In this document: positions 17,700 through 26,786 of the stretch, one piece after another
How positions within the stretch are numbered: the first letter of the stretch is position 1
How the letters are laid out: every line of letters starts with the position of its first letter
DNA from: CP2-2F sp034436355
GTDB lineage: Bacteria; Chloroflexota; Anaerolineae; Aggregatilineales; UBA2796
Length of the DNA: 64,000 nucleotides
NCBI GenBank assembly: GCA_034436355.1
Contig: DAOTVQ010000014.1
Span: 54,417-118,416 of the forward strand
Direction: 5' to 3'
Program-made: the position numbers and the translations under genes
Notes under the pieces: model-generated
Databases searched by the model: none
What the model saw: only the letters and a program-made list of their open reading frames with translations
What the model was told of the DNA's origin: nothing

Positions 17700-20600
17700 C
17701 TAATCCTCGCCCAAGCGCAGCGTTTGCGCCAGCGAGAGCCGCCGCACCAAAAGGACGCTCAGCAGCAGCACGGCAATTAGCACCACGCCAATGATCGCGC
17801 CGTATTGCAGCAGCGCTGCCGTCTCCACCTGCACGATGAACGGCGGCGTGATCTGCGCGCCGCTGGCATCTTGCGCCAAGCGCGGCACTACCTGATTGCT
17901 CAGCACGGCGCCCAGCGCCGCACCCAGCAGCACGCCCAAAGCGATCACGAAAAGCTGCTCAAAGGCAAGCTGCCCAATCACGCGCCCAGCAGGCAAGCCA
18001 AGCGCACGCAGCACGCCGAACTCGGCACGCCGCGCCGCCGCTGTTAGCGCGGTGTAGGTTAGCAAGCCGACGATGCTGAGCGCCAGCGCCACAATGAACT
18101 GCGTGAACATCAAGCCGAGCAAGCCGCGTGAGAGCGGATCGGTCTGCAAGGTTTGGCGTTCGCCATCCAGCGTTTGCAGGCGCAGCCAGACTCGCTCTGT
18201 GCGCGGTTGCAGGGCTGCCACCAGCGCCGACTCTGTGACGCCTTCCGCCGCCTTGATCCAGACCTCATCAGGGTAGAGTGCCGCACTCGGACGCCGATTC
18301 AGGGCGTAGAGCAGCGGATCGCGCTCGGCAACGGCAAACGGCATAAATTGGCGATCCTGCACCCACACGCCATCGCGCTGATAGGAATCGTAGAGCGTTG
18401 GATAGTATGCCTGCGGCGCACCGCTCAGGCGGAACTGCACATCCACGCCCAAGATGTTCCGCACGGTGAGCAACTGCCCAGCCTGCAAGCCTAGCCGATT
18501 AACAAGGCTGCTGCTGGCGATTAGCGGCACGGGCGCCGGCTCGGGATAGTTCAGCAAAACGCCCATACGCGCCGACTCCGCCGCCTGATCCCACATAATG
18601 CCCAAGCCGCGCCGCCCGTCCAGCGAGTCGGGCGTGGCGTCGCCGCGAGTTTGCGCGCCGCTATCATAGGCGAACTGCCAGTCGCCCTCGTTCAAAAAGC
18701 TGAGCGTGTGGCGCGTCCCGTCTGCATCAGTGCCGCTGAACTCGGTCAGATACAGGCGCAGAAAGCGCTCACCGTTGTTCGATCTGCCGCGATGCTGCCA
18801 ATAGAGCGAGACAAGGCGCAAAGGCGCCTGCGGTATATAGCTAAGTGCCGTTAAATCTGCCTCTAAAAGCGCCCAGCCGTTGGCATAGAAGCTCTCGCCG
18901 CCCTCCAAGCCCGCCCGCCCGCTGCCCGTGCGCGTATATTCCGTCTCCACAGCGCGGAACGGCACTTGCAGCCAGATTCCGTCAGCGTCTTGCAGGCGTG
19001 CGTAGAGCGTTGTCCGCCGCAGCAGACGGTCAAGGTCTGGCACGTGCATAAAGCCCGTCCAGACGTCAAAGCGCGCCCACAGCCGCAAGGTCTGCGGCAT
19101 GAAAGGCAGCGCCTCGCCAACCTGTGGCAGCACCAACGCAGCATCGGGCGCGCTTGGCAAGCGCAGATCGCCCAAATCTGCCCGCCAATGGACGCTCTCG
19201 GCAAAAGTCGCCGAGTCCACTGCCAAAAGCTGCCCATTCAGGGCTGCCCGTGAAGCATCTGGCTGAAAGTTCAGGGCGCGCAGCCGCCATGCCACAGAGG
19301 CAGCTGCTACCTCAGGCGCAGCCGTGTAGCTTTCCGCAGGCAAGGCGCGCCCTGCATTCACGCGCAGATCGCGCTCGTTGGCGCGCAAATCTGCCCCGAC
19401 GCGGTACTGCGCCTGATCGGTTTGGCTGCGGTCTACCGTAGCGCGGAAGCTGGTGGCAAACCAACCAATGCCAATTGCCAATGCCAACAAAAAGGTGATG
19501 CGCCCATAGTGAATCGGCTCACGGGCAAGCTGCCACGCGCCCAAGGCGCCCACAGCACCGCGCCCAAACGCCAGCAGGCGCGCCGCTAATGCCGCCAACA
19601 ATGGGAATACGCGCAGCAGTACACTGCCCAAGCCCAGAAAGAGCAGGGCAGGCGACAGCAGCAAGAACGGATCGGTAGCGCTGCCGCCTGCCGTCGTGGT
19701 GAACAAGGGCGACTCGCGGCTGACCAAACGCAGCAGTGCTGCCATGCCCAAGACGGCAAGGATCACGTCGAGGTAGTAGCGCTGCCACCAAGCCTGTTTC
19801 TCGCCGCGCTGTGCCACACCACCAGCGGCGATCAAGGGTAGGCGCAGCACAGGGCGCAGCGTAGCGATCAGGGCAAGGAAGGCAACGCCCGCCGCCAATG
19901 CGGCAAACAGAAAGGCATCAGTGGTGAGGATCAGCGGCAGATCGGGATAGTTGGCAAAGAAAGGCGTGATCGCAATCAAAAGTTGCTGCGCCAAGAACGG
20001 CGCTAAGGCAGCCGAGACGACGCACAGCACCAACGCCTCAAAGCCGCGTATCGTGATCAGCGTGCCATCAGCGGCGCCACGGCTTTGCAGCATGGCGATC
20101 TCACGGCGTTCGCCGCGCCGCACCAGGGCAGCCGTCACCAACAAAAAGAAGATGACCAAGGCGCCAACTTGCAGCAATAACAGCGTGAAGGGCGCATCCA
20201 ACGAGCGTATGGCGCGCTCATAGGCAAGCAGCACGCCGTTATCTACGTTCTGATCGCTCTGAAGTTGCCAGTTGATGAGGCGCGTGTAGCGCACCAATTG
20301 TAAGGGCGTGCCGTCCTCAGCTTGGCGAAACGCCTCTGCAAGGGCGTTGTCATAGTCTAGCAAAGCGGTGCGTGCTTCAGGGCTGCGCGAGAAGGGCAGG
20401 CGCGCATGGTCAAACAGCAAGCGCCAGCCAAAGCGGGTGGGCGTATCGGGAATAAATTCGGCGGCGGCGCGCAGCAGCGAGTTGCGGGTGGTGAGTGCCA
20501 CAAATTCGGCGCGATATTCGCCACTGGTTTCGGCATAGCGCAGCGGCGCTGGATTCATGAAATAGGCGCGCTGCACGGGCGGTAAATTCTCTGCCTGTGC

Positions 20601-21254
20601 CACCACACCGACAATGCGCGCTCGAATGTTGCGGCTGCTTGCCCAGCCGCCACGCGGTCCACCCTGATCCAGCGTCAAAATCTCGCCCACGCGGAAGCCA
20701 TGTGCGTTTTGTGCCTCAAAAGGGATGACGATCTCAAGATCGGCATCGGGATTAGCTTCTAGATCACGAGGCAAGCTGCCTTCAATCAGCGTGAGGGCGT
20801 CTGTCCAGCCTTCATGATAGGCAAGGACGGCGCGCAGCGTTGGATCGGGAATGCGCGTCTCGCCTGCTTCGGGCAGTGGGTTAATGGCAAGCGCGCTGGT
20901 TTCGGCGTAAAAGGCAATGCGGCTCAGCCAGGCGGGAAAATCGTCAAAATGGGCAGCGGCAAGGGTGCGAAACTGCGCGTCATAGCTGCTGATAGCATCC
21001 GCCAAAGGCTGCGGCAGGCGTTGATTGGGAATCAGGGCAAGGCTGGCAGCGGCGTGAACATCTTCAAGCGGCAGTTGGCTGAAGCGCTCGACCATGCTCA
21101 CCTGAGCAACCGTCGTCAGGTAGAGGGGAATAAGCGCACCAACGGCAGCGCTGAGCAGCGTGCCAACAATCACGGTGAGCACTGAGCGCCATTGTGCGCT
21201 CAGGCGGCGCACTGCCAAGCGTCCTGCCCAAGCCAGCGGCAAACGTCCAAGCAC
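17700..21254 (-). CDS. FtsX-type ABC exporter permease (large, 1184 residues)
   Basis: A very large membrane protein built like the 981-residue permease: an N-terminal anchor (residues ~20-48), a long extracytoplasmic domain, a first FtsX-like helix block (~360-490), further helices (~500-620), a second large outer domain (~620-1040) and a final three-helix FtsX block ending LRLGED. It is the first exporter gene of the leftward unit and starts with GTG at 21254 after an AAAGG nine bases upstream. It probably pairs with the smaller permease and the two ATPases in one complex that exports lipids, lipoproteins or peptides. The darTG-like pair separates it from the other permease. Confidence 0.85.
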   Translation of the reverse strand: MLGRLPLAWAGRLAVRRLSAQWRSVLTVIVGTLLSAAVGALIPLYLTTVAQVSMVERFSQLPLEDVHAAASLALIPNQRLPQPLADAISSYDAQFRTLAAAHFDDFPAWLSRIAFYAETSALAINPLPEAGETRIPDPTLRAVLAYHEGWTDALTLIEGSLPRDLEANPDADLEIVIPFEAQNAHGFRVGEILTLDQGGPRGGWASSRNIRARIVGVVAQAENLPPVQRAYFMNPAPLRYAETSGEYRAEFVALTTRNSLLRAAAEFIPDTPTRFGWRLLFDHARLPFSRSPEARTALLDYDNALAEAFRQAEDGTPLQLVRYTRLINWQLQSDQNVDNGVLLAYERAIRSLDAPFTLLLLQVGALVIFFLLVTAALVRRGERREIAMLQSRGAADGTLITIRGFEALVLCVVSAALAPFLAQQLLIAITPFFANYPDLPLILTTDAFLFAALAAGVAFLALIATLRPVLRLPLIAAGGVAQRGEKQAWWQRYYLDVILAVLGMAALLRLVSRESPLFTTTAGGSATDPFLLLSPALLFLGLGSVLLRVFPLLAALAARLLAFGRGAVGALGAWQLAREPIHYGRITFLLALAIGIGWFATSFRATVDRSQTDQAQYRVGADLRANERDLRVNAGRALPAESYTAAPEVAAASVAWRLRALNFQPDASRAALNGQLLAVDSATFAESVHWRADLGDLRLPSAPDAALVLPQVGEALPFMPQTLRLWARFDVWTGFMHVPDLDRLLRRTTLYARLQDADGIWLQVPFRAVETEYTRTGSGRAGLEGGESFYANGWALLEADLTALSYIPQAPLRLVSLYWQHRGRSNNGERFLRLYLTEFSGTDADGTRHTLSFLNEGDWQFAYDSGAQTRGDATPDSLDGRRGLGIMWDQAAESARMGVLLNYPEPAPVPLIASSSLVNRLGLQAGQLLTVRNILGVDVQFRLSGAPQAYYPTLYDSYQRDGVWVQDRQFMPFAVAERDPLLYALNRRPSAALYPDEVWIKAAEGVTESALVAALQPRTERVWLRLQTLDGERQTLQTDPLSRGLLGLMFTQFIVALALSIVGLLTYTALTAAARRAEFGVLRALGLPAGRVIGQLAFEQLFVIALGVLLGAALGAVLSNQVVPRLAQDASGAQITPPFIVQVETAALLQYGAIIGVVLIAVLLLSVLLVRRLSLAQTLRLGED

Positions 21255-21290
21255 GCGGAATGCCTTTCAAACTAATGCGCCAGGGCGCGC

Positions 21291-21545
21291 TTACGAACCG
21301 TCGCTATCGCCGCCGCTGCGCCGCACATAACGATAGGTGATGCGTCCGCGCTTCAAATCGTATTCGCTCAGTTCCACGCGCACGCGGTCGCCCAACAGAA
21401 TGCGAATAAAGTGTTTTCGCATCTTGCCAGAGAGATACGCCATGACCTCATGTCCGTTATCGAGCGCTACACGGAAGGTTGCGTTTGGCAGTGTCTCGAT
21501 CACGCTGCCTTCTACTTCAATTTTCGACTCAGTCTCTTTCGGCAT
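21291..21545 (-). CDS. infA: Translation initiation factor IF-1
   Basis: An 84-residue S1/OB-fold protein with the family hallmarks EVEGSVIETLPNATFRVAL, GHEVMAYLSGKMRK and ILLGDRVRVELS.YDL..GRI.YR. IF-1 binds the A site of the 30S subunit and assists IF-2 and IF-3 during initiation. The C-terminus carries a short Ser/Gly/Asp tail beyond the usual ~72 residues. The start ATG at 21545 has AAAGGA upstream. It lies in a leftward run after the S1-like gene and rpsU and 36 bases ahead of the exporter genes, so it may share transcripts with both. Confidence 0.97.
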   Translation of the reverse strand: MPKETESKIEVEGSVIETLPNATFRVALDNGHEVMAYLSGKMRKHFIRILLGDRVRVELSEYDLKRGRITYRYVRRSGGDSDGS

Positions 21546-21597
21546 AGCCGTCCTTTCTACATCTCACAAGCCTTTACCCCAGCCCACGTGCTGCCCA

Positions 21598-21735
21598 GAA
21601 TTTACCCCTATCCCTAACCCTTTCCCCGCAAGCAGGGAAAGGGAATCGAAAGTAGGTTGGGATGTTCCGCCCTGCACGCGGGGCGGGATTTAGGGTGGGG
21701 TAAATCTGACTATTCCCCTCGCAGGGGAAAATCAG
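21598..21735. repeat. Palindromic intergenic repeat, copy A
   Basis: Three hairpins in a row fill the rpsU-infA gap: CCCTTTCCC/GGGAAAGGG (21618-21643), CCGCCC/GGGCGG (21667-21686) and TTCCCCT/AGGGGAA (21713-21729). The same modules, with small changes, recur near 23620, 26655, 28001 and 44377, always between genes. Confidence 0.7.
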
Positions 21736-21751
21736 AGCGCGGCGTTCAAAA

Positions 21752-21949
21752 TCAACCGTAAGTGCGCTGCTGCTTGCGGCGAGCGCGGCGAATTGCCTTT
21801 TTCTTGGCGATGCGGCGCAGCTCACTCTTGGAAACATGCCAGCGCTTGCGGCGCACGGTGCTGAGAATGCCGCTTTTTGCCACTTGCTTACGGAAGCGCC
21901 GTAGCAATTGCTCCTGCGACTCGTTCGGGCGTAACACGACAGATGACAC
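21752..21949 (-). CDS. rpsU: 30S ribosomal protein bS21
   Basis: A 65-residue, strongly basic protein with the S21 pattern: VVLRPNESQEQLLRRFRKQV, then a helix rich in Arg/Lys (KKKAIRRARRKQQ). S21 binds the 30S platform near the 3' end of 16S rRNA and helps mRNA selection. The start is GTG at 21949 with GGTGAG just upstream. It sits between the S1-domain gene and infA, all on the minus strand. A palindromic repeat separates it from infA. Confidence 0.95.
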   Translation of the reverse strand: MSSVVLRPNESQEQLLRRFRKQVAKSGILSTVRRKRWHVSKSELRRIAKKKAIRRARRKQQRTYG

Positions 21950-22075
21950 GCTAACTCACCCCCTCTCTTTCACAGATTTTGTGGTAAACACGACAAGGGC
22001 AAGCGCACTGCCTGCCCTGCCTTGTGCATTCCATTTGTGGTGTGCGGTTATGCGGTGCAGAATGTGCCGTCAAGC

Positions 22076-23305
22076 CTACTCTGCCACCTCGACGTTTTCG
22101 TCTTCGTCGCCGTATTCTACCGCAACAGCGCTCTTTTGACCAGTGCCGGGCGGAATCACGGCGAGGATGGTGCCGTACTCTTCCGTCCAGCGAGCGCGTT
22201 CTTCGTCGCTCACATCTTTCAGGCTCAAGCCCAAGCGCTGGCGGTGGCTCTCGATGCTGATGATCCGCATGAGCAGCTTATCGCCTTCGCGCAGCACCTC
22301 TGTCGGGTCGTCCGGTGGCGGATCGCCCATCTGATTGGTGTGCAGCAATGCCTCGATGCCCGGCTCTAGGCTGATGAAGGCGCCAAACTGTGCCACACGG
22401 CTGATGGTGCCTTCCACCAACTGCCCAACGTGGTACATTTCATCAATGAGCGACCAAGGATTAGGTTGCAGGCGCTTCAGCGAAAGCCCAATCCGCTTGC
22501 TATCGTGATCGAGGCGGAGGATGTAGACATCTAGCTCTTGCCCAACGCTCAGCAGTTCACGCGGATGTTTCACGCGGTGCCATGCCAGCTCACTGATGTG
22601 GATCAGCCCGTCGGCGCCGCCCAAATCCACAAAGGCGCCAAAATCGCGCAGCCCACTGACTACGCCGCGCCGCACTTCGCCCTCTTGCAGGTTTTCCAGA
22701 AGCGATTCTTTATGTTGATCGCGCTGCCCACGTTGTGCGTCACGTTGGCTCAGCACCAGACGGCGGCGCTTGCGGTTGACTTCAATCACCTTGATGTAAA
22801 TCTTTTTGCCAACCAGATTCGCCATATAGTCCTTGCGGTCATCTTCGCTCAAGCCGCGTGGCAGGTCTGCCACATGGCTGGCAGGGATGAAGCCGCGCAA
22901 GTTGCCAAATGGCACAATAATGCCGCCGCGGTTGGCATCCGCAACCACACCTTCCACCACGTCGCCGCTGTTCATCATCTCCTCAGCGCGTATCCAATCT
23001 TCGCTTTGGCGCGCTTGCGAGATCGAGACGATCAGATTGCCGTCCTGATCTTCGGGATTCACCACGATGATCGGCACGTCCTGACCGACCTCGAACGTCA
23101 TCCCTTCCATGCGTTCCAAGTCGGTGCGCGGTACGACGGCATCCCGCTTCATCTTGACATCAATGATGATGCCCTGCTCGTCAATGGCAAGGATCGTGCC
23201 AATCAGTAGGTCGCCGCGTTCGGGCTGTTCCATGCTGTTGAACGATTCCTCTAGCAAGGCGCGAAAGTCCATATCAGGACCTAATCCAATAGCTGATGAT
23301 TCCAT
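22076..23305 (-). CDS. rpsA: S1 RNA-binding domain protein (ribosomal protein bS1-like)
   Basis: A protein of about 409 residues with four S1/OB domains in tandem (roughly residues 30-100, 115-185, 200-270 and 285-360), each with the GxV..I...G.fV.......G.iH.S pattern. The third (GVVSGLRDFGAFVDLGGADGLIHISELAWHRV) is the clearest. An acidic C-terminal tail follows. The four-domain length fits the shorter bS1 proteins of Gram-positive and Chloroflexota type rather than the six-domain E. coli protein. The frame opens at 23380, but the ATG at 23305 has GGAG four bases ahead and begins the conserved region. It likely aids mRNA binding at the ribosome. Confidence 0.9.
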   Translation of the reverse strand: MESSAIGLGPDMDFRALLEESFNSMEQPERGDLLIGTILAIDEQGIIIDVKMKRDAVVPRTDLERMEGMTFEVGQDVPIIVVNPEDQDGNLIVSISQARQSEDWIRAEEMMNSGDVVEGVVADANRGGIIVPFGNLRGFIPASHVADLPRGLSEDDRKDYMANLVGKKIYIKVIEVNRKRRRLVLSQRDAQRGQRDQHKESLLENLQEGEVRRGVVSGLRDFGAFVDLGGADGLIHISELAWHRVKHPRELLSVGQELDVYILRLDHDSKRIGLSLKRLQPNPWSLIDEMYHVGQLVEGTISRVAQFGAFISLEPGIEALLHTNQMGDPPPDDPTEVLREGDKLLMRIISIESHRQRLGLSLKDVSDEERARWTEEYGTILAVIPPGTGQKSAVAVEYGDEDENVEVAE

Positions 23306-23619
23306 GTTTCTCCGACCCCCTAAGGGTATTTTTTTGATTTTTGGGTGAGGCATACGCCCGCACACTTCACAGCCACGCATGAGGAATGGCTGTCAGGTGC
23401 TTTTGTGAAATAACGCCAATTGTGCGCGATGGTTGTGCCAAACGGCGGATTATACCAATGCAGGTCGTTTGGTGAGCGCGTCTCAGCCTAAATCCCTCTC
23501 AGTATATCCGTTGGAAATGTGTTTGTCAAAGGGCAAACGGCGCAGTTTCGGGCAAAACGCGCCCATTTTTGAAAGTTACGAGCGGTTAGCAGCCGTCTTG
23601 GTGCAGGTGTGGTGGTAAC

Positions 23620-23735
23620 CTAGCCTGACGCGAAGCTGTGCAGGGACAGGCTGGCTGTATCCTGAAGTCCCGCCTTGGGTGTGAGGCAGGTAAATTTTAG
23701 TGTTGCCCTCTCCGCTAAAGCAACCCGCAACTACG
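23620..23735. repeat. Palindromic intergenic repeat, copy B (partial)
   Basis: This copy keeps the second half of the family: a CCTGAAGTCCCGCC block, a GAGGCAGGTAAATTTTA block and GTTGCCCTCTCCG, which parallel copy C near 28075-28130. The first CCCTTTCCC hairpin is missing. Confidence 0.5.
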
Positions 23736-23785
23736 TTTTTCAGCGCTCCCAAGAATTTTTGCAAACCCTATAAAATCTGATAATA

Positions 23786-23803
23786 TCTAAATTTGAGTTT
23801 AGA
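23786..23803. promoter_or_regulatory. Inverted repeat upstream of hemG, possible operator
   Basis: TCTAAA and TTTAGA flank a 6-base spacer in the AT-rich stretch 60-77 bases before the hemG start. The spacing would suit a dimeric regulator, but no binding protein can be named and AT-rich DNA yields such repeats by chance. Confidence 0.3.
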
Positions 23804-23862
23804 ATTTAGTAGAATTTTATAGATTTCTCATCAGGCTACGCACTATCCAAAGGAGAGCGACT

Positions 23863-25263
23863 GTGCAAACTGATCCTCCACTAGATGCCATTGTCACTGG
23901 GGGCGGCATTACGGGCTTGAGTGCTGCGTGGTTCATGCAGCAAGCCAACCCTGCGCTGCGGTATGCCGTGCTAGAAGGCGACACCCGCTGGGGTGGCAAA
24001 TTGGTAAGCGCGCATCTGCCCACGCCCGATGGGCAAAGCTGCCTTGCTGATGGTGGCGCAGAATCGTTCGTGACGCGCAAACCTGAAGTATGGGCGCTGG
24101 CAAACGCCCTGAATGTACCAACCTGTGTTCCGTTGAGCGAAACAAGCGGTATGTATGTGCTGTATGCGCGCCGCATCCACGCGATACCACTCAATCCGTT
24201 TGCCTTCATCACCTCACGGCTGCTGACGCCACGCGGCAAACTGCGGATGTTGGCAGAGCCATTTGTGCCACCACGCCGCGATGTGGAGGACGAGTCTTTG
24301 GCGGATTATGTGCGGCGGCGTTTGGGCAATGAGGCACTTGAGAAAATGCTCGGACCGGTGCTAAGCGGCATCTATAACAGCGATCCTGAACAGCAAAGCA
24401 TCTTGGTGAGTGCGCCGCTCATGCGCGAAATGGAACGCACACACGGCAGCCTTTTTAAGGCATTCATGGCGCGGCTGCGTGCCGCACGCAAAAATAAAGA
24501 TGCGCCCAAGAAGCCGCGGTTCATCGCCTTTGAAGGCGGTGCAACCGCTTTAGTCGCGGCGTTGGTGCAGCGCCTGACAGGCGATTTGCGCTTGCAGGCG
24601 GCGGCTGTCGCACTCTGGCGGGCGGAAGGGCTGTACCACGTTCAGCTTGCCAGTGGCGAGGTGCTGCGCGCCAAAGCATTGCTGGTTACCACGCTGGCAA
24701 ACACAGCCGCCCAGCTTTTGGCAACGGTTGCGCCAGAAGCGGCGGCGGCCCTTGCCCAGATACGGCACGCTAGCATTGGGACTGCCTCACTCGTCTTCCG
24801 CACGGCTGATCTGCCTGCGAAACAGCCTGTGCGTGGCTTGATGATTCCGCGCCGCGAAAAGCGCCCCTTAGATGCCGTGCAGTGGACATCGGCACGGATG
24901 CCTGAGCGCGCACCGAAAGGCTATAGCTTGCTGCGCGTCTTTTTTGGCGGCAGCCAGCCTGAGATGCTCACGCGGGATGATGAATCGCTGCGCGCCATCA
25001 TTCAGGGCGAACTGGCGGATCTATTCGGCATTACAGCCGCGCCGCTTGCCTTCCGCGCCTTCCGTTGGCAAGCTGGCTACCCATTGGCAGATGTAAACCA
25101 CCTAGCTTTGGTGGCAAAAATTGAGGCTGCCCTGCCTGAAGGGCTGTTTCTTGCTGGCAGCGCCTACCGCGGCGTTGGTGTGTCGGACTGCATCCGTCAG
25201 GCGCAGCAGGCTGCTCAAACCCTCAGCGCTTGGTGCGCTGAACATTCGCTCATCACCCTATAA
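23863..25263 (+). CDS. hemG: Protoporphyrinogen/coproporphyrinogen oxidase (oxygen-dependent, FAD)
   Basis: A 466-residue flavoprotein of the HemY/PPOX family, which oxidises (proto- or copro-)porphyrinogen to the porphyrin with O2. The N-terminus has the FAD-binding GGGITGLSAAW (residues 13-23), followed by GGKL and DGGAESFVTRKPE. The central ESLADYVRRRLGNEALEKML.P...GIY and the C-terminal YRGVGVSDCIRQAQQAA are also family features. The start is GTG at 23863 with AAGGAGAG ten bases ahead. The PucC-like gene follows after 27 bases in the same direction, so heme or chlorophyll supply and a tetrapyrrole-linked transporter appear co-transcribed. Whether the substrate is the copro or proto form is not decided by sequence alone. 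Confidence 0.92.
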   Translation: MQTDPPLDAIVTGGGITGLSAAWFMQQANPALRYAVLEGDTRWGGKLVSAHLPTPDGQSCLADGGAESFVTRKPEVWALANALNVPTCVPLSETSGMYVLYARRIHAIPLNPFAFITSRLLTPRGKLRMLAEPFVPPRRDVEDESLADYVRRRLGNEALEKMLGPVLSGIYNSDPEQQSILVSAPLMREMERTHGSLFKAFMARLRAARKNKDAPKKPRFIAFEGGATALVAALVQRLTGDLRLQAAAVALWRAEGLYHVQLASGEVLRAKALLVTTLANTAAQLLATVAPEAAAALAQIRHASIGTASLVFRTADLPAKQPVRGLMIPRREKRPLDAVQWTSARMPERAPKGYSLLRVFFGGSQPEMLTRDDESLRAIIQGELADLFGITAAPLAFRAFRWQAGYPLADVNHLALVAKIEAALPEGLFLAGSAYRGVGVSDCIRQAQQAAQTLSAWCAEHSLITL

Positions 25264-25290
25264 TTCTAACAAAACAGGAACTTCTCACCC

Positions 25291-26637
25291 ATGAAACGTC
25301 TCGCGCAGTCCGCAAATAACATTCGGTTATTCGCTTTTGTGCTAGGGTACGGTCTGAGTGGTGCGCTGGTTGGCAGCACACTCAACCGTATTATGATCAT
25401 CGAGCTTAATTTTCCGGTCTCGGTGGTAGGGCTGCTGTTTGCAGTGCCGATCTTCATCGCACCGATGCGTGTCTGGATTGGCTACCGCTCGGATCGCAGC
25501 TTGGTAGGCGGTTTGCGCCGTGAGCCATTCATCATGCTTGGCGTGCTTTTGGCAGGCATTGGTGTGATCATCGCCAGCCTGCTTATGGCACGAGCTGCCA
25601 CATTCAGCGTTGGGCTGGCAGCTGGTGTGTTCATCGCCTTTTTTGTCCATGAGTTTGGGCGAACCCTTTCGCACAACACTTTCCAAGCGCTGATCGCCGA
25701 GAAGTTTAGCGATAAAGCCCGTGCGCGCATGATCGTTTTTGCAGAGGTATTCACGCTGCTGGGCTTGATCATCGGTGCAGGCGGCATATCCAGAGGCTTG
25801 GCGGACTATAATCCGTCGCGCTTGGTTTCGGTGACGATTGTGATTGCAGTGGCGACTTTTGTCCTTTCGGTGCTGGCAGCCTTCCGCAGCGAGCCACGCG
25901 GCGAGATCACCCGCGCCAAAGCCGAACAAGCCCAACGGCTAACCTTTGGCAAAGCGCTGCGCGAACTCGCCTTTGCCGATAAGCAGGTGCGTTTGTTCTT
26001 CGTGATCGTCGTCTTCACCATCATCGGCACGCTGGCGCAAGATGTGCTGCTGGAGCCATACGGCGGCAGTGTGCTAAACATGACAGTAGCACAGACTTCA
26101 GCGCTCACGCAGTACTGGGGCTTGGGCGTGCTGGCGGCGATGCTGCTCTCCAGCCTTGTGCTGATACGCTTCATAGGGTATGTCACCTTGCTGCGGATTG
26201 GGTTAGCAGCAACCCTGTTTGTGTTCGTTGGCGTGATTGCCATTGGTTTCAGCGGCAATATCAACCTATTCCGTGTGCTCGTTTTTGTGATGGGCTTTGG
26301 CACAGGCTTGGCAGGCGCAGGCATGTTGATGGGTATTATCAGCTTTACCACGCTGATCCGTGCCGGTTTGCTGATGGGCATCTGGGGCATGGCAATGGTC
26401 TTTGGGCGTGCGATTGGCAGCTTGTTTGGCGGCGGGATTGTAGATGTAATGCGCGTTGTGACGGGCGGTAACGACTTAATCGCTTTTGGATCAGTTTTTG
26501 CGATTGAGGCACTGTTGTTGCTGACTGCCTTTGCCCTGACGGCGCGGCTGAACCTAAGCATTTCGGCTGCTTACGTCGAAGCCCAGCAAGCCCGCCAACA
26601 AGATGCTATGCTAGGCGCGGCAGGCTTGACGCAGTAA
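25291..26637 (+). CDS. PucC-like MFS protein (bacteriochlorophyll delivery family)
   Basis: A 448-residue membrane protein with about 12 membrane helices. The segment STLNRIMIIELNFPVSVVG followed by PMRVWIGYRSDRS and GGLRREPFIMLG matches the PucC/LhaA (BCD) family, which assists assembly of light-harvesting complexes in phototrophs. The usual GTLNRVMIVEL and IGFRSD motifs are nearly intact. It follows hemG by 27 bases and probably shares its transcript. No other photosynthesis gene is in the window, so it could be a relic or serve another porphyrin-linked role. A generic MFS function remains possible. Confidence 0.75.
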   Translation: MKRLAQSANNIRLFAFVLGYGLSGALVGSTLNRIMIIELNFPVSVVGLLFAVPIFIAPMRVWIGYRSDRSLVGGLRREPFIMLGVLLAGIGVIIASLLMARAATFSVGLAAGVFIAFFVHEFGRTLSHNTFQALIAEKFSDKARARMIVFAEVFTLLGLIIGAGGISRGLADYNPSRLVSVTIVIAVATFVLSVLAAFRSEPRGEITRAKAEQAQRLTFGKALRELAFADKQVRLFFVIVVFTIIGTLAQDVLLEPYGGSVLNMTVAQTSALTQYWGLGVLAAMLLSSLVLIRFIGYVTLLRIGLAATLFVFVGVIAIGFSGNINLFRVLVFVMGFGTGLAGAGMLMGIISFTTLIRAGLLMGIWGMAMVFGRAIGSLFGGGIVDVMRVVTGGNDLIAFGSVFAIEALLLLTAFALTARLNLSISAAYVEAQQARQQDAMLGAAGLTQ

Positions 26638-26654
26638 GAGCGCAGCTTGGGTAA

Positions 26655-26765
26655 GTCTGCCTCTGCAAAAGCGGTGTGCTGCCAAGATACGGAAGTCTCG
26701 CCCTGTAAATAGGGCGAGACTTTGATACTTCCCTTTTCTCACCTGTGAGGGATGGGGGAACTGGG
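26655..26765. repeat. Palindromic intergenic repeat, copy E
   Basis: It carries a perfect 12-bp stem AAGTCTCGCCCT/AGGGCGAGACTT (see terminator entry) followed by CCCTTTTCTCACCTGTGAGGGA, related to the CCGCCC and CCCTCT modules of the other copies. Confidence 0.5.
26693..26722. terminator. 12-bp hairpin between convergent genes, possible two-way terminator
   Basis: A perfect 12-bp stem with a six-base loop GTAAAT lies between the PucC-like gene (ends 26637) and the zinc-ribbon gene (ends 26787 on the other strand). The following sequence is only moderately T-rich, so termination is plausible rather than certain. Confidence 0.5.
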
Positions 26766-26786
26766 CATCAGCTGAGACAGCGGCAG

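Larger units (their letters stand above)
23306..23862. other. Divergent intergenic region of 557 bp
   Basis: It lies between the S1 gene (leftward) and hemG (rightward). It holds part of the palindromic repeat family near 23620-23735 and a strongly AT-rich stretch at 23760-23825 that probably carries the hemG promoter. The short frames in it have no coding character. Confidence 0.5.

Noticed and set aside
22538..23209. 223-codon plus-strand frame opposite the S1-domain gene
   Set aside because: The minus strand encodes unmistakable S1 domains; this frame has no family features.
23433..23618. Open frame of 61 codons upstream of hemG
   Set aside because: No ribosome site, no recognisable sequence, and it lies in a repeat-bearing intergenic gap.
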